Both the position numbers and the translations under genes were made by a program. From Streptomyces sp. NBC_00490 (lineage in GTDB: Bacteria > Actinomycetota > Actinomycetes > Streptomycetales > Streptomycetaceae), in NCBI RefSeq assembly GCF_036013645.1, contig NZ_CP107869.1, forward strand, positions 8,990,001 to 9,054,000: 64,000 nucleotides of DNA, written 5' to 3'. Below, one piece after another: positions 17,853 through 26,619 of the stretch. The notes below the pieces were generated by a model. It was not told where the DNA came from and did not search any database. It saw nothing but the letters and a program-made list of their open reading frames with translations. Position 1 is the first letter of the stretch. Every line of letters starts with the position of its first letter.

Positions 17853-17863
17853 TCATCGGATGA
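17853..17863. promoter_or_regulatory. possible operator upstream of lutA
   Basis: TCATCGGATGA is a perfect palindrome around a central G and lies 20 bp before the lutA start, in the rhaB-lutA gap. Its size would suit a GntR/FadR-type regulator, a family that often controls lactate genes, but no such regulator is encoded in the window. Confidence 0.4.
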
Positions 17864-17904
17864 GTGAAGCGTAGTGGGGCCGGCGGGTGTGGGGGAGACC
17901 CCGC

Positions 17905-19350
17905 TCACCGGTTGGCGAGCCGGGCCTCCGCCTCGCGCCACGGGGCGGTGTCCCCCTGGGGCTCGTACCGGGTCAGCGGCTGCGTACGGGTGAGCAGCCG
18001 CCGTCCGTCCGCGAGGTCGCCGACGAGCCCGTGGGCCCGGGCCTGGACCAGGACGTTCCCGAGGGCCGCCGCCTCCGTCGGGCCCGCGACCACCGGCAGC
18101 CCGCAGGCGTCGGCGGTCAGCTGGCACAGCAGCGCGTTGCGGGTGCCGCCGCCCACGACGTGCACGACGTCGACCGGATGCCCGGCGAGCCGCTGTGCGT
18201 CGGCGATCGCCCTGCGGTGGGCGAGGGCCAGCGAGTCGAGGATGCAGCGTGTGATCTCGGCGGGGGAGGCGGGCACCGGCTGCCCCGAGGCACGGCACGC
18301 CTCGGCGATCCGCTCCGGCATCCGCCCCGGCGCCAGGAACGCCGCGTCCCCCGCGTCCACGACCGACCGCAGCGCCGGCACCTTCGCCGCGTCGAGGAGC
18401 AGCGCCCCCAACTCCGGTTCGCCCCAGGCCCGTACGCACTCCTGGAGCAGCCACAGCCCCATGATGTTCCGCAGATACCGGACCGTGCCGTCCAGCCCCA
18501 GCTCGTTGGTGAAGTTGGCGGCCCGGCTCTCCTCGGTCAGCACGGGCGCGTCCAGTTCGAGGCCCGCCAGCGACCAGGTGCCGGTGCAGATGTAGGCGAA
18601 CCGCTCGCCCACCGCCGGTACGGCGGCCACCGCGGACGCGGTGTCGTGCGAACCGACGGCCGTCACCGGCACGGGGCCGGCGAGCCCGGTCTCCTCCAGC
18701 ACCTCGGGCCGCAGCACACCGGCCCGATCGCCGGGCTGCCGCAGCGGCGCGAAGAGGTCCAGGTCGATCCCGAGCCGCGCGGCGATGTCGTACGACCACG
18801 CGCGCGTCCGGGGATCGATCAGCTGGGTCGTCGAGGCGTTGGTGAGTTCGGTGCCCTGCTCGCCCGTCAGCCAGTACGTGAGGAGGTCCGGGATGAGCAA
18901 CAGCCGTGCGGCCTGCGCCAGTTGAGCCGACGAGCGGGCCGCCGTGAGCTGGTACAGCGTGTTGAAGGGCGCGTACTGCAACCCGGTGGCCGCGTACAGC
19001 TCCTCGGCCGGCACGGTCGCCCAGACCTTCTCGGCGACGCCGTCGGTCCGGGAGTCCCGGTAGTGCACGGGGTTGCCGAGCAGTGCCCCGTCCGTGTCGA
19101 GGAGCCCGTAGTCCACGGCCCAGCTGTCGATGCCGACCGAGTCGACCTGCCCTGCCGCCCGGAGTCCGTCCAGGACACCGCCGTGGAGCGAGAGAATGTC
19201 CCAGCGCAGCCCTTCCGGGGTGCGCACGGGCCGGTTCGGGAAGCGGTGTGCCTCGGCCAGCTCCAGGCTGTCCGGCCCGACGCGGCCGACCATGACACGT
19301 CCGCTGGACGCGCCGAGGTCGACCGCGGCGTACGACTTCACGCCCGTCAC
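17905..19350 (-). CDS. rhaB: rhamnulokinase
   Basis: A FGGY-family sugar kinase of 481 residues that phosphorylates L-rhamnulose to L-rhamnulose 1-phosphate. It has the N-terminal ATPase block AVDLGASSGRVMVG, the substrate block VDSVGIDSWAVDYGLLD, FICTGTW-like (YICTGTWSLAGLEL), and the C-terminal VVGGGTRNALLCQLTADACGLPVVAGPTEAAALGN, all closer to RhaB than to xylulokinase or glycerol kinase. The GTG start at 19350 overlaps the rhaEW stop by four bases. It precedes lutA by 71 bp in the same direction. Confidence 0.94.
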   Translation of the reverse strand: MTGVKSYAAVDLGASSGRVMVGRVGPDSLELAEAHRFPNRPVRTPEGLRWDILSLHGGVLDGLRAAGQVDSVGIDSWAVDYGLLDTDGALLGNPVHYRDSRTDGVAEKVWATVPAEELYAATGLQYAPFNTLYQLTAARSSAQLAQAARLLLIPDLLTYWLTGEQGTELTNASTTQLIDPRTRAWSYDIAARLGIDLDLFAPLRQPGDRAGVLRPEVLEETGLAGPVPVTAVGSHDTASAVAAVPAVGERFAYICTGTWSLAGLELDAPVLTEESRAANFTNELGLDGTVRYLRNIMGLWLLQECVRAWGEPELGALLLDAAKVPALRSVVDAGDAAFLAPGRMPERIAEACRASGQPVPASPAEITRCILDSLALAHRRAIADAQRLAGHPVDVVHVVGGGTRNALLCQLTADACGLPVVAGPTEAAALGNVLVQARAHGLVGDLADGRRLLTRTQPLTRYEPQGDTAPWREAEARLANR

Positions 19351-21386
19351 CGCAGGAAGGCGGCCGCGACGCCGGCGTCGACCGGGATGTGCAGACCGGT
19401 GGTGTGGGTCAACTCCCCGCCGGTCAGGGCGAAGACGGCGTTGGCGACGTGCTCGGGCAGCACCTCGCGCTTGAGGATGGTCCGCTGCGCGTAGAACTCG
19501 CCCAGCTTCTCCTCCTCCACGCCGTACACGGCGGCCCGCTGAGCACCCCAGCCGGCGGCGAAGATCCCGGAACCGCGCACCACGCCGTCCGGGTTGATCC
19601 CGTTGACCCGGATGCCGTGCTCGCCCAGCTCGGCGGCGAGGAGTCGCACCTGGTGGGCCTGGTCGGCCTTGGTGGCGGAGTAGGCGATGTTGTTGGGGCC
19701 GGCGAAGACGGCGTTCTTGGAGGCGATGTAGACGATGTCGCCGCCCAGCTCCTGCGCGATCATCACCCGGGCGGCCTCGCGCGAGACGAGGAACGAACCC
19801 CGGGCCATGATGTCGTGCTGGAGGTCCCAGTCCTTGGCCGACGTCTCCAGGAGCGGCTTGGAGATGGAGATCCCCGCGTTGTTGACGACGAGATCCACCC
19901 CGCCGAAGGCGAGCGCGGCGGCCTTGAAGGCCTCGGCGATCTGCTCCTCGGAGGTCACGTCCACGGTCACGGCGACGGCCTTGTCGGGGCCACCGAGCTC
20001 CTCGGCGACCGCGGCGGCGTTGTCACCGTTGAGATCGGCGACGACCACGCAGGCGCCCTCGGAGACGAGCCGATGCGCGATCGCCTTGCCGATCCCGCTG
20101 CCCGCACCCGTCACCAGGGCGACCCGCGTCGCGAGCGGCTTGGGCTTCGGCATCCGCTGAAGCTTGGCCTCCTCCAGTGCCCAGTACTCGATACGGAACT
20201 TCTCGGACTCCTCGATGGGCGCGTACGTAGAAACGGCCTCCGCGCCGCGCATCACGTTGATGGCGTTGACGTAGAACTCTCCGGCCACCCGCGCGGTCTG
20301 CTTGTCCTTGCCGAAGGAGAACATGCCCACGCCCGGGATCAGCACGATCGCCGGGTCCGCGCCGCGCATCGCGGGGGAGTCGGGCAGGGCGTTGCGCCGG
20401 TAGTAGGCGGCGTACTCCTCGCGGTAGGAGGCGTGCAGCTCCTTCAGCCGGGCGACGGCCTCGTCCAGCGGCGCGGCCGGCGGCAGGTCGAGGACGAGCG
20501 GTGCCACCTTGGTCCGCAGGAAGTGGTCCGGGCAGGACGTCCCGAGCGCGGCGAGCCGGGGGTGCTCGGCGGAGGCCAGGAAGTCGAGCACCACGTCGGA
20601 GTCGGTGAAGTGCCCGACCTGCGGCTTGTCCTGGGAGGCGAGGGCACGCACATAGGGCGCCAGGGCGGCGGCCCGCTCGCGCCGCGCCGAGGCCTCCAGC
20701 GCACCGTAGCCCTCGATCACCGGCCCGAAGGGCTCGGCCCTGCCACGCTCCTCCAGGAACGCCTCGGCGGTGCGGATGATGTGCAGCGAGTTCCGCTCGC
20801 ACTCCTCGGAGGTGTCCCCCCAGGCGGTGATCCCGTGCCCGCCGAGGATGCACCCGATCGCCTGCGGGTTGGCCTCCTTGACCGCGGCGATGTCCAGCCC
20901 GAGCTGGAACCCGGGCCGCCGCCACGGCACCCACACCACGGTGTCCCCGAAACACTCCGCGGTGAGCTTCTCCCCGTCGGCGGCACAGGCCAGCGCGATC
21001 CCGGAGTCGGGATGCAGATGATCGACATGCGCCGCCTCGACCAGCCCGTGCATGGCGGTGTCGATCGACGGAGCCGCCCCGCCCTTGCCGTGCAGGCAGT
21101 AGTCGAAGGCGGCGACCATCTCGTCCTCGCGCTCGACGCCGGGATACACCTCCACCAGCGCCCGCATCCGGTCCAGCCGCAGCACGGCCAGCCCACCCTC
21201 GGTCAGCGTCCCGAGATCCCCACCGGACCCCTTGACCCACATCAACTCCACATCACCCCCGGTGACGGGATCGGTGTCGGTGCCCTTCGCGGACGCGTTA
21301 CCACCGGCGTAGTTGGTGTTACGGGGATCAGCACCGAGCCGATGGGACCGGGCCAGCAGGGCGGCAGCTTCGGGATGGGTTGCCAT
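19347..21386 (-). CDS. rhaEW: bifunctional rhamnulose-1-phosphate aldolase / lactaldehyde dehydrogenase
   Basis: A fusion protein of 679 residues. The first 400 or so are a class II aldolase with metal motif HVDHLHPDSG and GGHGITAWG, splitting L-rhamnulose 1-phosphate into dihydroxyacetone phosphate and L-lactaldehyde. The last 260 are a short-chain dehydrogenase with VTGAGSGIGKA, NNAGIS, the catalytic YSATK and SGIFAAGWG; in known RhaEW proteins it oxidises L-lactaldehyde to L-lactate. So the toxic aldehyde can be handed on inside one protein. ATG at 21386 follows AAGGA; the frame is open a little further to 21425 but has no ribosome site there. It overlaps rhaB by GTGA. Confidence 0.94.
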   Translation of the reverse strand: MATHPEAAALLARSHRLGADPRNTNYAGGNASAKGTDTDPVTGGDVELMWVKGSGGDLGTLTEGGLAVLRLDRMRALVEVYPGVEREDEMVAAFDYCLHGKGGAAPSIDTAMHGLVEAAHVDHLHPDSGIALACAADGEKLTAECFGDTVVWVPWRRPGFQLGLDIAAVKEANPQAIGCILGGHGITAWGDTSEECERNSLHIIRTAEAFLEERGRAEPFGPVIEGYGALEASARRERAAALAPYVRALASQDKPQVGHFTDSDVVLDFLASAEHPRLAALGTSCPDHFLRTKVAPLVLDLPPAAPLDEAVARLKELHASYREEYAAYYRRNALPDSPAMRGADPAIVLIPGVGMFSFGKDKQTARVAGEFYVNAINVMRGAEAVSTYAPIEESEKFRIEYWALEEAKLQRMPKPKPLATRVALVTGAGSGIGKAIAHRLVSEGACVVVADLNGDNAAAVAEELGGPDKAVAVTVDVTSEEQIAEAFKAAALAFGGVDLVVNNAGISISKPLLETSAKDWDLQHDIMARGSFLVSREAARVMIAQELGGDIVYIASKNAVFAGPNNIAYSATKADQAHQVRLLAAELGEHGIRVNGINPDGVVRGSGIFAAGWGAQRAAVYGVEEEKLGEFYAQRTILKREVLPEHVANAVFALTGGELTHTTGLHIPVDAGVAAAFLR

Positions 21387-21426
21387 GACGTTCAGTCCTT
21401 CTGAAGAAAGGGGAAGTGGAGACACC

Positions 21427-21495
21427 TAGGGGCGCGGGGCTGTATCAATTTGCGGCGCCGCCGCGTGGGCGCGACCAGCCACAAACGGCCCGCAG
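21427..21495 (+). repeat. dispersed intergenic repeat, long copy
   Basis: It begins TAGGGGCGCGGGGCTGTATC and runs through a middle block TGCGGCGCCGCCGCGTGGG to GCGACCAGCCACAAACGG and CCCGCAG. It fills half of the 137-bp gap between rhaI and rhaEW. A near-identical copy in inverse direction lies at 26513-26580, and a shorter one at 9949-9992. Confidence 0.8.
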
Positions 21496-21523
21496 CCCGC
21501 GACGGACAGATTCCGGCAGACGC

Positions 21524-22684
21524 TTACGCACCCCATCCGGCCTGCTCGCCGCCAACACGCTCAGCAACGATCTTCTCGGCCCACCCGGACCGGGCGTACG
21601 CGGCGATGGGATCCGCATCCAGCCCCATCTCCTCACGCACCTCCCGCAGCAGCGGCCGCACGTCCGTGTTGTACGCGTCCATGATCACGGCGTTCGCCGC
21701 GAGCACGTCCCCCGCCGCCTGCGCGGCGGCCAGCGCCTCCCCGTCGACGAGCAACGCCTTCGCCGTGGCTTCCTGCACATTCATCACCGAACGGATGATC
21801 GCGGGAATCTTCGCCTCGATGTTGTGGCACTGATCGAGCATGAACGCCACGTCCGGCGTGAAGCCGCCACCACGGATCACCTCGTACATGATCCGGAACA
21901 GCTGGAACGGATCAGCCGCACCCACCATGAGGTCGTCATCCGCGTAGAACCGGGAATTGAAGTCGAACGCGCCGAGCTTCCCCTCCCTGAGCAGCGTCGC
22001 GACGATGAACTCGATGTTGGTCCCGGGAGCGTGGTGCCCGGTGTCGACCACGACCTGCGCCTTGGGTCCCAGCTTCAGGCAGTGGGCGTACGCCGTGCCC
22101 CAGTCCGGCACGTCGGTGGTGTAGAAGGCCGGCTCGAAGAACTTGTACTCCAGCAGCATCCGCTGCCCGTCCCCGAGCCGCTCGTACACCTCGGCGAGAC
22201 CCTCGGCCAGCCGGTCCTGGCGGGCCCGGATGTCGTCCTGCCCGGGATAGTTCGTACCGTCGGCGAACCACAGCTTCAGATCGGCGGAGCCGGTGGCGTC
22301 CATGATGTCGACGCACTCCAGCAGGTGATCCACCGCCTTGCGCCGCACCGCGGCCTCGGGGTGGCAGATGCTGCCGAGCTTGTAGTCGTCGTCCTGGAAG
22401 GTGTTGGAGTTGATCGCGCCGAGCTTCACCCCGCGGTCCTCGGCGTGCTTGGCCAGCGCCGCGTAGTCGTCGACCTTGTCCCACGGAATGTGCAGGGCGA
22501 CGGTCGGTGCGACGCCCGTGAGGGCGTGCACCTGCGCGGCGTCGTCCAGCTTCTCCTGCGGGGTACGCGGAACACCCTGTTGCGCGAACACCTTGAAGCG
22601 GGTTCCCGAGTTCCCGTACGCCCACGACGGCGTCTCGACTGCCTGTGTCTTGAGCGCGGCCTTCACCGCGGCGAGCTCGGTCAC
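21524..22684 (-). CDS. rhaI: L-rhamnose isomerase
   Basis: An isomerase of 386 residues of the type known from Pseudomonas stutzeri and Rhizobium (not the E. coli RhaA type), converting L-rhamnose to L-rhamnulose. Family segments are [34 protein letters not shown], the metal region [52 protein letters not shown] and [16 protein letters not shown]. The start is GTG at 22684, which has AGGAG eight bases before it and gives [11 protein letters not shown]; the longer frame to 22732 crosses the operator region. It is the first gene of the leftward rha-lut arm. Confidence 0.93.
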   Translation of the reverse strand: MTELAAVKAALKTQAVETPSWAYGNSGTRFKVFAQQGVPRTPQEKLDDAAQVHALTGVAPTVALHIPWDKVDDYAALAKHAEDRGVKLGAINSNTFQDDDYKLGSICHPEAAVRRKAVDHLLECVDIMDATGSADLKLWFADGTNYPGQDDIRARQDRLAEGLAEVYERLGDGQRMLLEYKFFEPAFYTTDVPDWGTAYAHCLKLGPKAQVVVDTGHHAPGTNIEFIVATLLREGKLGAFDFNSRFYADDDLMVGAADPFQLFRIMYEVIRGGGFTPDVAFMLDQCHNIEAKIPAIIRSVMNVQEATAKALLVDGEALAAAQAAGDVLAANAVIMDAYNTDVRPLLREVREEMGLDADPIAAYARSGWAEKIVAERVGGEQAGWGA

Positions 22685-22718
22685 TTCGGGGCTCCTGTGA
22701 CGTCGGGTCGAAGCGTTC

Positions 22719-22769
22719 TTGAAAGGTTCCAAGAAACGTTCCGAGAGAGCTTCTGTATGAAACGATTCA
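22719..22769. promoter_or_regulatory. three LacI-type operators upstream of rhaI
   Basis: Three near-palindromes follow each other: TTGAAAGGTTCCAA at 22719-22732, GAAACGTTCC at 22733-22742 and TGAAACGATTCA at 22758-22769. All fit the LacI-family pattern TGAAACGTTTCA with a central CG. They lie 35 to 85 bp before the rhaI start, over the expected promoter, so binding would repress it. The likely regulator is the LacI protein encoded at 29599-30624. Confidence 0.65.
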
Positions 22770-22854
22770 AGAGGGGAAGTTATGAGCCGCCCGCAGAGGT
22801 GTCAACCCCTGCGACCAAGCCTGTTGCTCGTGACCCGGCTGTGACCTATAGGCA

Positions 22855-22869
22855 TCGAAAGTTTTTCGA
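22855..22869. promoter_or_regulatory. inverted repeat in rha divergent promoter region
   Basis: Arms TCGAAA and TTTCGA are perfect and are separated by GTT. The spacing differs from the other operator-like sites (odd instead of even), so it may serve another protein or be chance. It is about 110 bp before the ABC ATPase start. Confidence 0.4.
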
Positions 22870-22923
22870 CACGAACCCATTGACGTGACATGCACTGCAT
22901 GCCTAACGTCCCGGCAACCAAGT

Positions 22924-22935
22924 TGAAACCTTTCA
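22924..22935. promoter_or_regulatory. LacI-type operator upstream of rhamnose importer
   Basis: TGAAACCTTTCA has perfect TGAAA and TTTCA arms around CC. It lies 43 bp before the ATG of the ABC ATPase gene, where it would cover the start of transcription of the rightward arm. It matches the sites at 22719-22769, so both arms are probably under one regulator. Confidence 0.65.
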
Positions 22936-22978
22936 CGACGCCGTGAGGCAGGGCCCGGGCGTCGTCGAGGAGCCCCTC

Positions 22979-24496
22979 ATGACCCACCCGTCCGACGCGG
23001 GTCCCGCCCCGGTGCTGGCGCTCAAGGACATCTCGAAGTCCTTCGGCGCCGTACGCGCCCTGCGGGACGTGTCCCTGGAGCTGTTCCCCGGCGAAGTGCA
23101 CGCACTCGCCGGCGAGAACGGCGCGGGCAAGTCGACCCTCATCAAGACCCTCGCGGGGGTGCACCGACCGGACGCCGGTCAGGTGCTGCTCGACGGCGCG
23201 CCCGTCGTCTTCCACGGCCCCGGCGACGCCCGCGACGCCGGCATCGCCGTGATCTACCAGGAGCCCACCCTCTTCCCCGACCTCTCGATCGCCGAGAACA
23301 TCTTCATGGGCCGCCAGCCCCGGCGCGCTCTCGGCCGCATCGACCACAAGGCCACCCACGCGGCGACAGCCGCCCTGATGCAGCGGCTCGGCGTCGAACT
23401 CGACCCCGACCGCCCCGCGCGCGGCCTGTCCATCGCGGACCAGCAGATCGTGGAGATCGCCAAGGCGCTCTCCTTCGACGCCCGCGTCCTGATCATGGAC
23501 GAACCGACCGCGGCCCTGACCGGCAGCGAGGTCGCCCGGCTCTTCGGCGTCGTCCGCACCCTGCGCGAACAGGGCGCCGCGGTGCTGTTCATCTCCCACC
23601 GGCTCGAGGAGATCTTCCAGATCTGCCGGCGGGTCACCACATTGCGCGACGGGGCCTGGATCGCCAGTGAGCCGATCGAGGGCATGACCGAGGACGACCT
23701 GGTCCGCCGGATGGTCGGCCGCGACCTCGACGAGCTCTACCCCAAGCAGGACGTCGAGGCGGGCGAGGTGGCGCTGAGCGTGCGCCGGCTGACCCGGGAG
23801 GGCGTCTTCACCGACGTCTCCTTCGACGTGCGGCGCGGTGAGATCGTCGGCCTCGCAGGACTCGTCGGCGCCGGCCGCACCGAGGTCGCCCGGGCGGTCT
23901 TCGGCATCGACCGCTGGGACGCGGGGGAGGTCGACGTCGACGGCAAGGCCCTGACGAACGGCGCCCCCTCCACCGCCATGGCCTCCGGGCTCGCCCTCGT
24001 CCCCGAGGACCGGCGCGCCCAGGGCCTGGTGATGGACATGTCCATCGAGCGCAACATCGGCCTCACCGGACTCCGTACGACCGTGAAGGCCGGCCTGATG
24101 GACCGCGCCGCCGAGCGCAGCCGCTCCCTCGACTGGGCGGTCAAGCTCCAGGTGAAGTACGCCCGCATCGCCGACACGGTCAACACCCTGTCCGGCGGCA
24201 ACCAGCAGAAGGTCGTCCTCGCCAAGTGGCTGGCCACCGGCCCCAAGGTGCTGATCGTCGACGAGCCCACCCGTGGCATCGACGTCGGCACCAAGGCCGA
24301 GGTGCACCGGCTGCTCAGCGAACTCGCCGCCGACGGAGTGGCCGTCCTGATGATCTCCTCCGACCTGCCCGAGATCCTCGGCATGGCCGACCGCGTGCTG
24401 GTGATGCACGAAGGCCGCCTCACCGCCGAGATCCCGCGCTCCGAAGCCACCGAGGAAACCGTGATGGCCGCAGCCACGGGGAGGGCCGCCGCATGA
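22979..24496 (+). CDS. rhamnose ABC importer, ATP-binding protein
   Basis: A sugar-import ATPase of 505 residues with two fused ATPase domains, as in RbsA/XylG. The first has [10 protein letters not shown] near residue 42, [15 protein letters not shown] and [11 protein letters not shown]; the second has the changed Walker [12 protein letters not shown], a full signature [15 protein letters not shown] and [15 protein letters not shown]. This one-active, one-altered layout is normal for the class. The ATG at 22979 follows GAGGAG by six bases; a longer frame opens at GTG 22943 without such a site. It overlaps the next permease gene by ATGA. Neighbours make rhamnose the substrate. Confidence 0.93.
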   Translation: MTHPSDAGPAPVLALKDISKSFGAVRALRDVSLELFPGEVHALAGENGAGKSTLIKTLAGVHRPDAGQVLLDGAPVVFHGPGDARDAGIAVIYQEPTLFPDLSIAENIFMGRQPRRALGRIDHKATHAATAALMQRLGVELDPDRPARGLSIADQQIVEIAKALSFDARVLIMDEPTAALTGSEVARLFGVVRTLREQGAAVLFISHRLEEIFQICRRVTTLRDGAWIASEPIEGMTEDDLVRRMVGRDLDELYPKQDVEAGEVALSVRRLTREGVFTDVSFDVRRGEIVGLAGLVGAGRTEVARAVFGIDRWDAGEVDVDGKALTNGAPSTAMASGLALVPEDRRAQGLVMDMSIERNIGLTGLRTTVKAGLMDRAAERSRSLDWAVKLQVKYARIADTVNTLSGGNQQKVVLAKWLATGPKVLIVDEPTRGIDVGTKAEVHRLLSELAADGVAVLMISSDLPEILGMADRVLVMHEGRLTAEIPRSEATEETVMAAATGRAAA

Positions 24497-25533
24497 CGGT
24501 GACCACCACCGACAAGACCCCCGCCGTCGAGGTGTCCAAGTCCAGCGGCACCCGGCTGGTCGACCGTGTCTTCAAGATGCGCGAACTCGCCATCCTGGTC
24601 GTCTTCCTGGTGATGATCGGCGTCACCCAGGCCGGCAACAGCGAGTTCCTGTCCGAACAGGGCATCAAGGACCTCCTGCTCAACGCGACCATCCTGGTGC
24701 TGGTCGCCACCGGCCAGTCGCTCGTCGTCATCACCCGCAACGTCGACCTGTCCGTCGGCTCCATCCTCGGCATCAGCGCCTTCGCCGCCGGTACGTACCT
24801 CCAGGGCGGCGGCAACTCCGTCGTGGCGATCGCGCTCGCGGTCCTGCTCGGCATCGGCTGCGGACTGGTCAACGGACTGCTCGTCAGCCTCGGTCAGGTG
24901 CCCGCGCTCGTCGTCACCCTCGGCACCCTCTACATCATCCGCGGCATCGACTCCATCTGGGTCGGCTCACGTCAGATCACGGCGGCCAACCTTCCCGACG
25001 GGTTCATCGACTTCGGCTCCGGCGGCATCTCGGCGGTGCCCTACCTGGCGCTCATCGCGCTGGCGGTGCTGGTGGCCACCGCGTACTACCTCAAGCACTT
25101 CGGCAGCGGCCGTGAGCTGTACGCCCTCGGCTCCAACCCCGAGGCCGCCCGGCTCGCCGGCATCCCCGTCCGCAAGCGGATCCTCGCCGCGTACACCTTC
25201 TGCGGGGCCCTCGCCGGACTCGCCGGCGCGATGTACCTGGCCCGGTTCGGCAACGTCGACTCCGGCACCGGCAACGGCTACGAACTCACCGTCGTCAGCG
25301 CGGTCGTGGTCGGCGGCGTCGTCTTCACCGGCGGCTCCGGCAGCGTCTACGGCGCCGCCCTCGGCGCCCTGCTGCTGACCTCCATCAACAGCGTGCTGCC
25401 CGCCCTCGGCGTCAGCTCCGTGTGGGTGCTCGCCATCAACGGCATCCTGCTCATCCTCGCCATCGCGGTCGACCGGGTCGTCGCGCTGCGCGTGGCCTCG
25501 GCCCTGAAGAAGAGGAACGCCCGCCATGCCTGA
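24493..25533 (+). CDS. rhamnose ABC importer, permease 1
   Basis: A permease of 346 residues of the RbsC/XylH class with eight to ten membrane helices. It has the coupling motif [16 protein letters not shown], the loop [36 protein letters not shown], and [25 protein letters not shown] near the C terminus. The N terminus has a soluble stretch of about 30 residues. It overlaps the ATPase gene by four bases and the second permease gene by eight, so the three are translated together. Confidence 0.93.
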   Translation: MTVTTTDKTPAVEVSKSSGTRLVDRVFKMRELAILVVFLVMIGVTQAGNSEFLSEQGIKDLLLNATILVLVATGQSLVVITRNVDLSVGSILGISAFAAGTYLQGGGNSVVAIALAVLLGIGCGLVNGLLVSLGQVPALVVTLGTLYIIRGIDSIWVGSRQITAANLPDGFIDFGSGGISAVPYLALIALAVLVATAYYLKHFGSGRELYALGSNPEAARLAGIPVRKRILAAYTFCGALAGLAGAMYLARFGNVDSGTGNGYELTVVSAVVVGGVVFTGGSGSVYGAALGALLLTSINSVLPALGVSSVWVLAINGILLILAIAVDRVVALRVASALKKRNARHA

Positions 25534-26500
25534 GTCCCTCAGCCGCGCGATCCGGTGGGACACGATCGTCGGCGCCGTCCTGATCGTCGTGCTCCTGCTG
25601 TCCTTCGGAACGGTCGACGGTTTCGGAAACGCCTTCAACCTGTCGTTCCTGATCGGCAGCACCCTTCCGATCGCCCTGATCGCCCTGCCGATGACCCTCC
25701 TGGTCGTCTCGGGCGAGATCGATCTCTCGGTCGCCTCCACCGCCGGTCTCTCCGGCGCCGTCATGGGCGCCCTGTGGAACCAGGGCATGACGATCGAGAC
25801 GATCATCCCGATCTGCCTGTTGCTCGGTGTGGTCTGCGGCCTCGTCAACGGCCTGCTCGTCACCCGGCTCGGGCTGCCCTCCCTCGCCGTCACCATCGGC
25901 ACCCTCGCCGCCTACCGGGGCATCGCACAGATCGTGCTCGGCTCCGACGCGGTGACCGACTTCCCCACCCAGTACCTGGACTTCGCGTCCGGACGCATCG
26001 GGGACACCTTCATCCCGTACGCCTTCCTGCCCTTCCTCGTGCTCTTCGCGATCGCCCTGGTCGTCCTGCACGCCACCCCGTTCGGACGGTCCACGTTCGC
26101 CATCGGCGCGAGCGAGGAGGCGGCGCGGTTCGCCGGCATCCGGGTCAAGCGGCAGAAGCTGATCCTGTTCACGGTGACCGGCCTGATGGCCTCGCTCACC
26201 GGGATCTTCTGGGCGTTCCACTACGCGAGCGCCCGCTATGACAACGCGACCGGGCTCGAACTGTCCGTCATCGCGGCGGTGCTGCTCGGTGGCATCGACT
26301 TCGACGGCGGCAAGGGGACGCTGGGCGGCGCGATCGCCGGAGTGTTCCTGCTCGGGGCGCTTCAGAACGTGATGAGCCTCCAGGACGTCTCCGCGCAGTC
26401 GCAGATCGTCGTCACCGGTGTCCTGCTGGTGCTGTCGGTGCTCGGGCCGCGCGTCGCCAGGCAGATCGCAGTCGCCAGGGCACAAAGGCTCACGTTGTAG
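25526..26500 (+). CDS. rhamnose ABC importer, permease 2
   Basis: A second RbsC-class permease of 324 residues. It shares the layout of the first, with LLVVSGEIDLSVASTAGLSG, FAIGASEEAARFAGIRVKRQKLILFTVTGLMASLTG and VIAAVLLGGIDFDGGKGTLGGAIAGVFLLG. Two different permeases form a heterodimer, as in RhaPQ-type rhamnose importers of rhizobia. The start overlaps the first permease gene by eight bases. After its stop come 119 bp that hold an inverted copy of the dispersed repeat, then the binding-protein gene. Confidence 0.93.
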   Translation: MPESLSRAIRWDTIVGAVLIVVLLLSFGTVDGFGNAFNLSFLIGSTLPIALIALPMTLLVVSGEIDLSVASTAGLSGAVMGALWNQGMTIETIIPICLLLGVVCGLVNGLLVTRLGLPSLAVTIGTLAAYRGIAQIVLGSDAVTDFPTQYLDFASGRIGDTFIPYAFLPFLVLFAIALVVLHATPFGRSTFAIGASEEAARFAGIRVKRQKLILFTVTGLMASLTGIFWAFHYASARYDNATGLELSVIAAVLLGGIDFDGGKGTLGGAIAGVFLLGALQNVMSLQDVSAQSQIVVTGVLLVLSVLGPRVARQIAVARAQRLTL

Positions 26501-26512
26501 GGCGACTTGAAG

Positions 26513-26580
26513 CTGCCGGTCCGTCGTGGCTGGTCGCTCCCACGCGGCCGAGCCGCACATTGATACAGCCCCGCGCCCCC
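26513..26580 (-). repeat. dispersed intergenic repeat, inverted long copy
   Basis: On the minus strand it starts GGGGGCGCGGGGCTGTATCA and continues through TGCGGCTCGGCCGCGTGGG and AGCGACCAGCCACGAC to GGCAG. It differs from the copy at 21427-21495 by few bases. It fills the gap between the second permease and the binding-protein gene of the rhamnose importer. Confidence 0.8.
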
Positions 26581-26619
26581 AAGGGCGTTTCCGCTCACCC
26601 TCGTCAAAAGGAAACCGTC

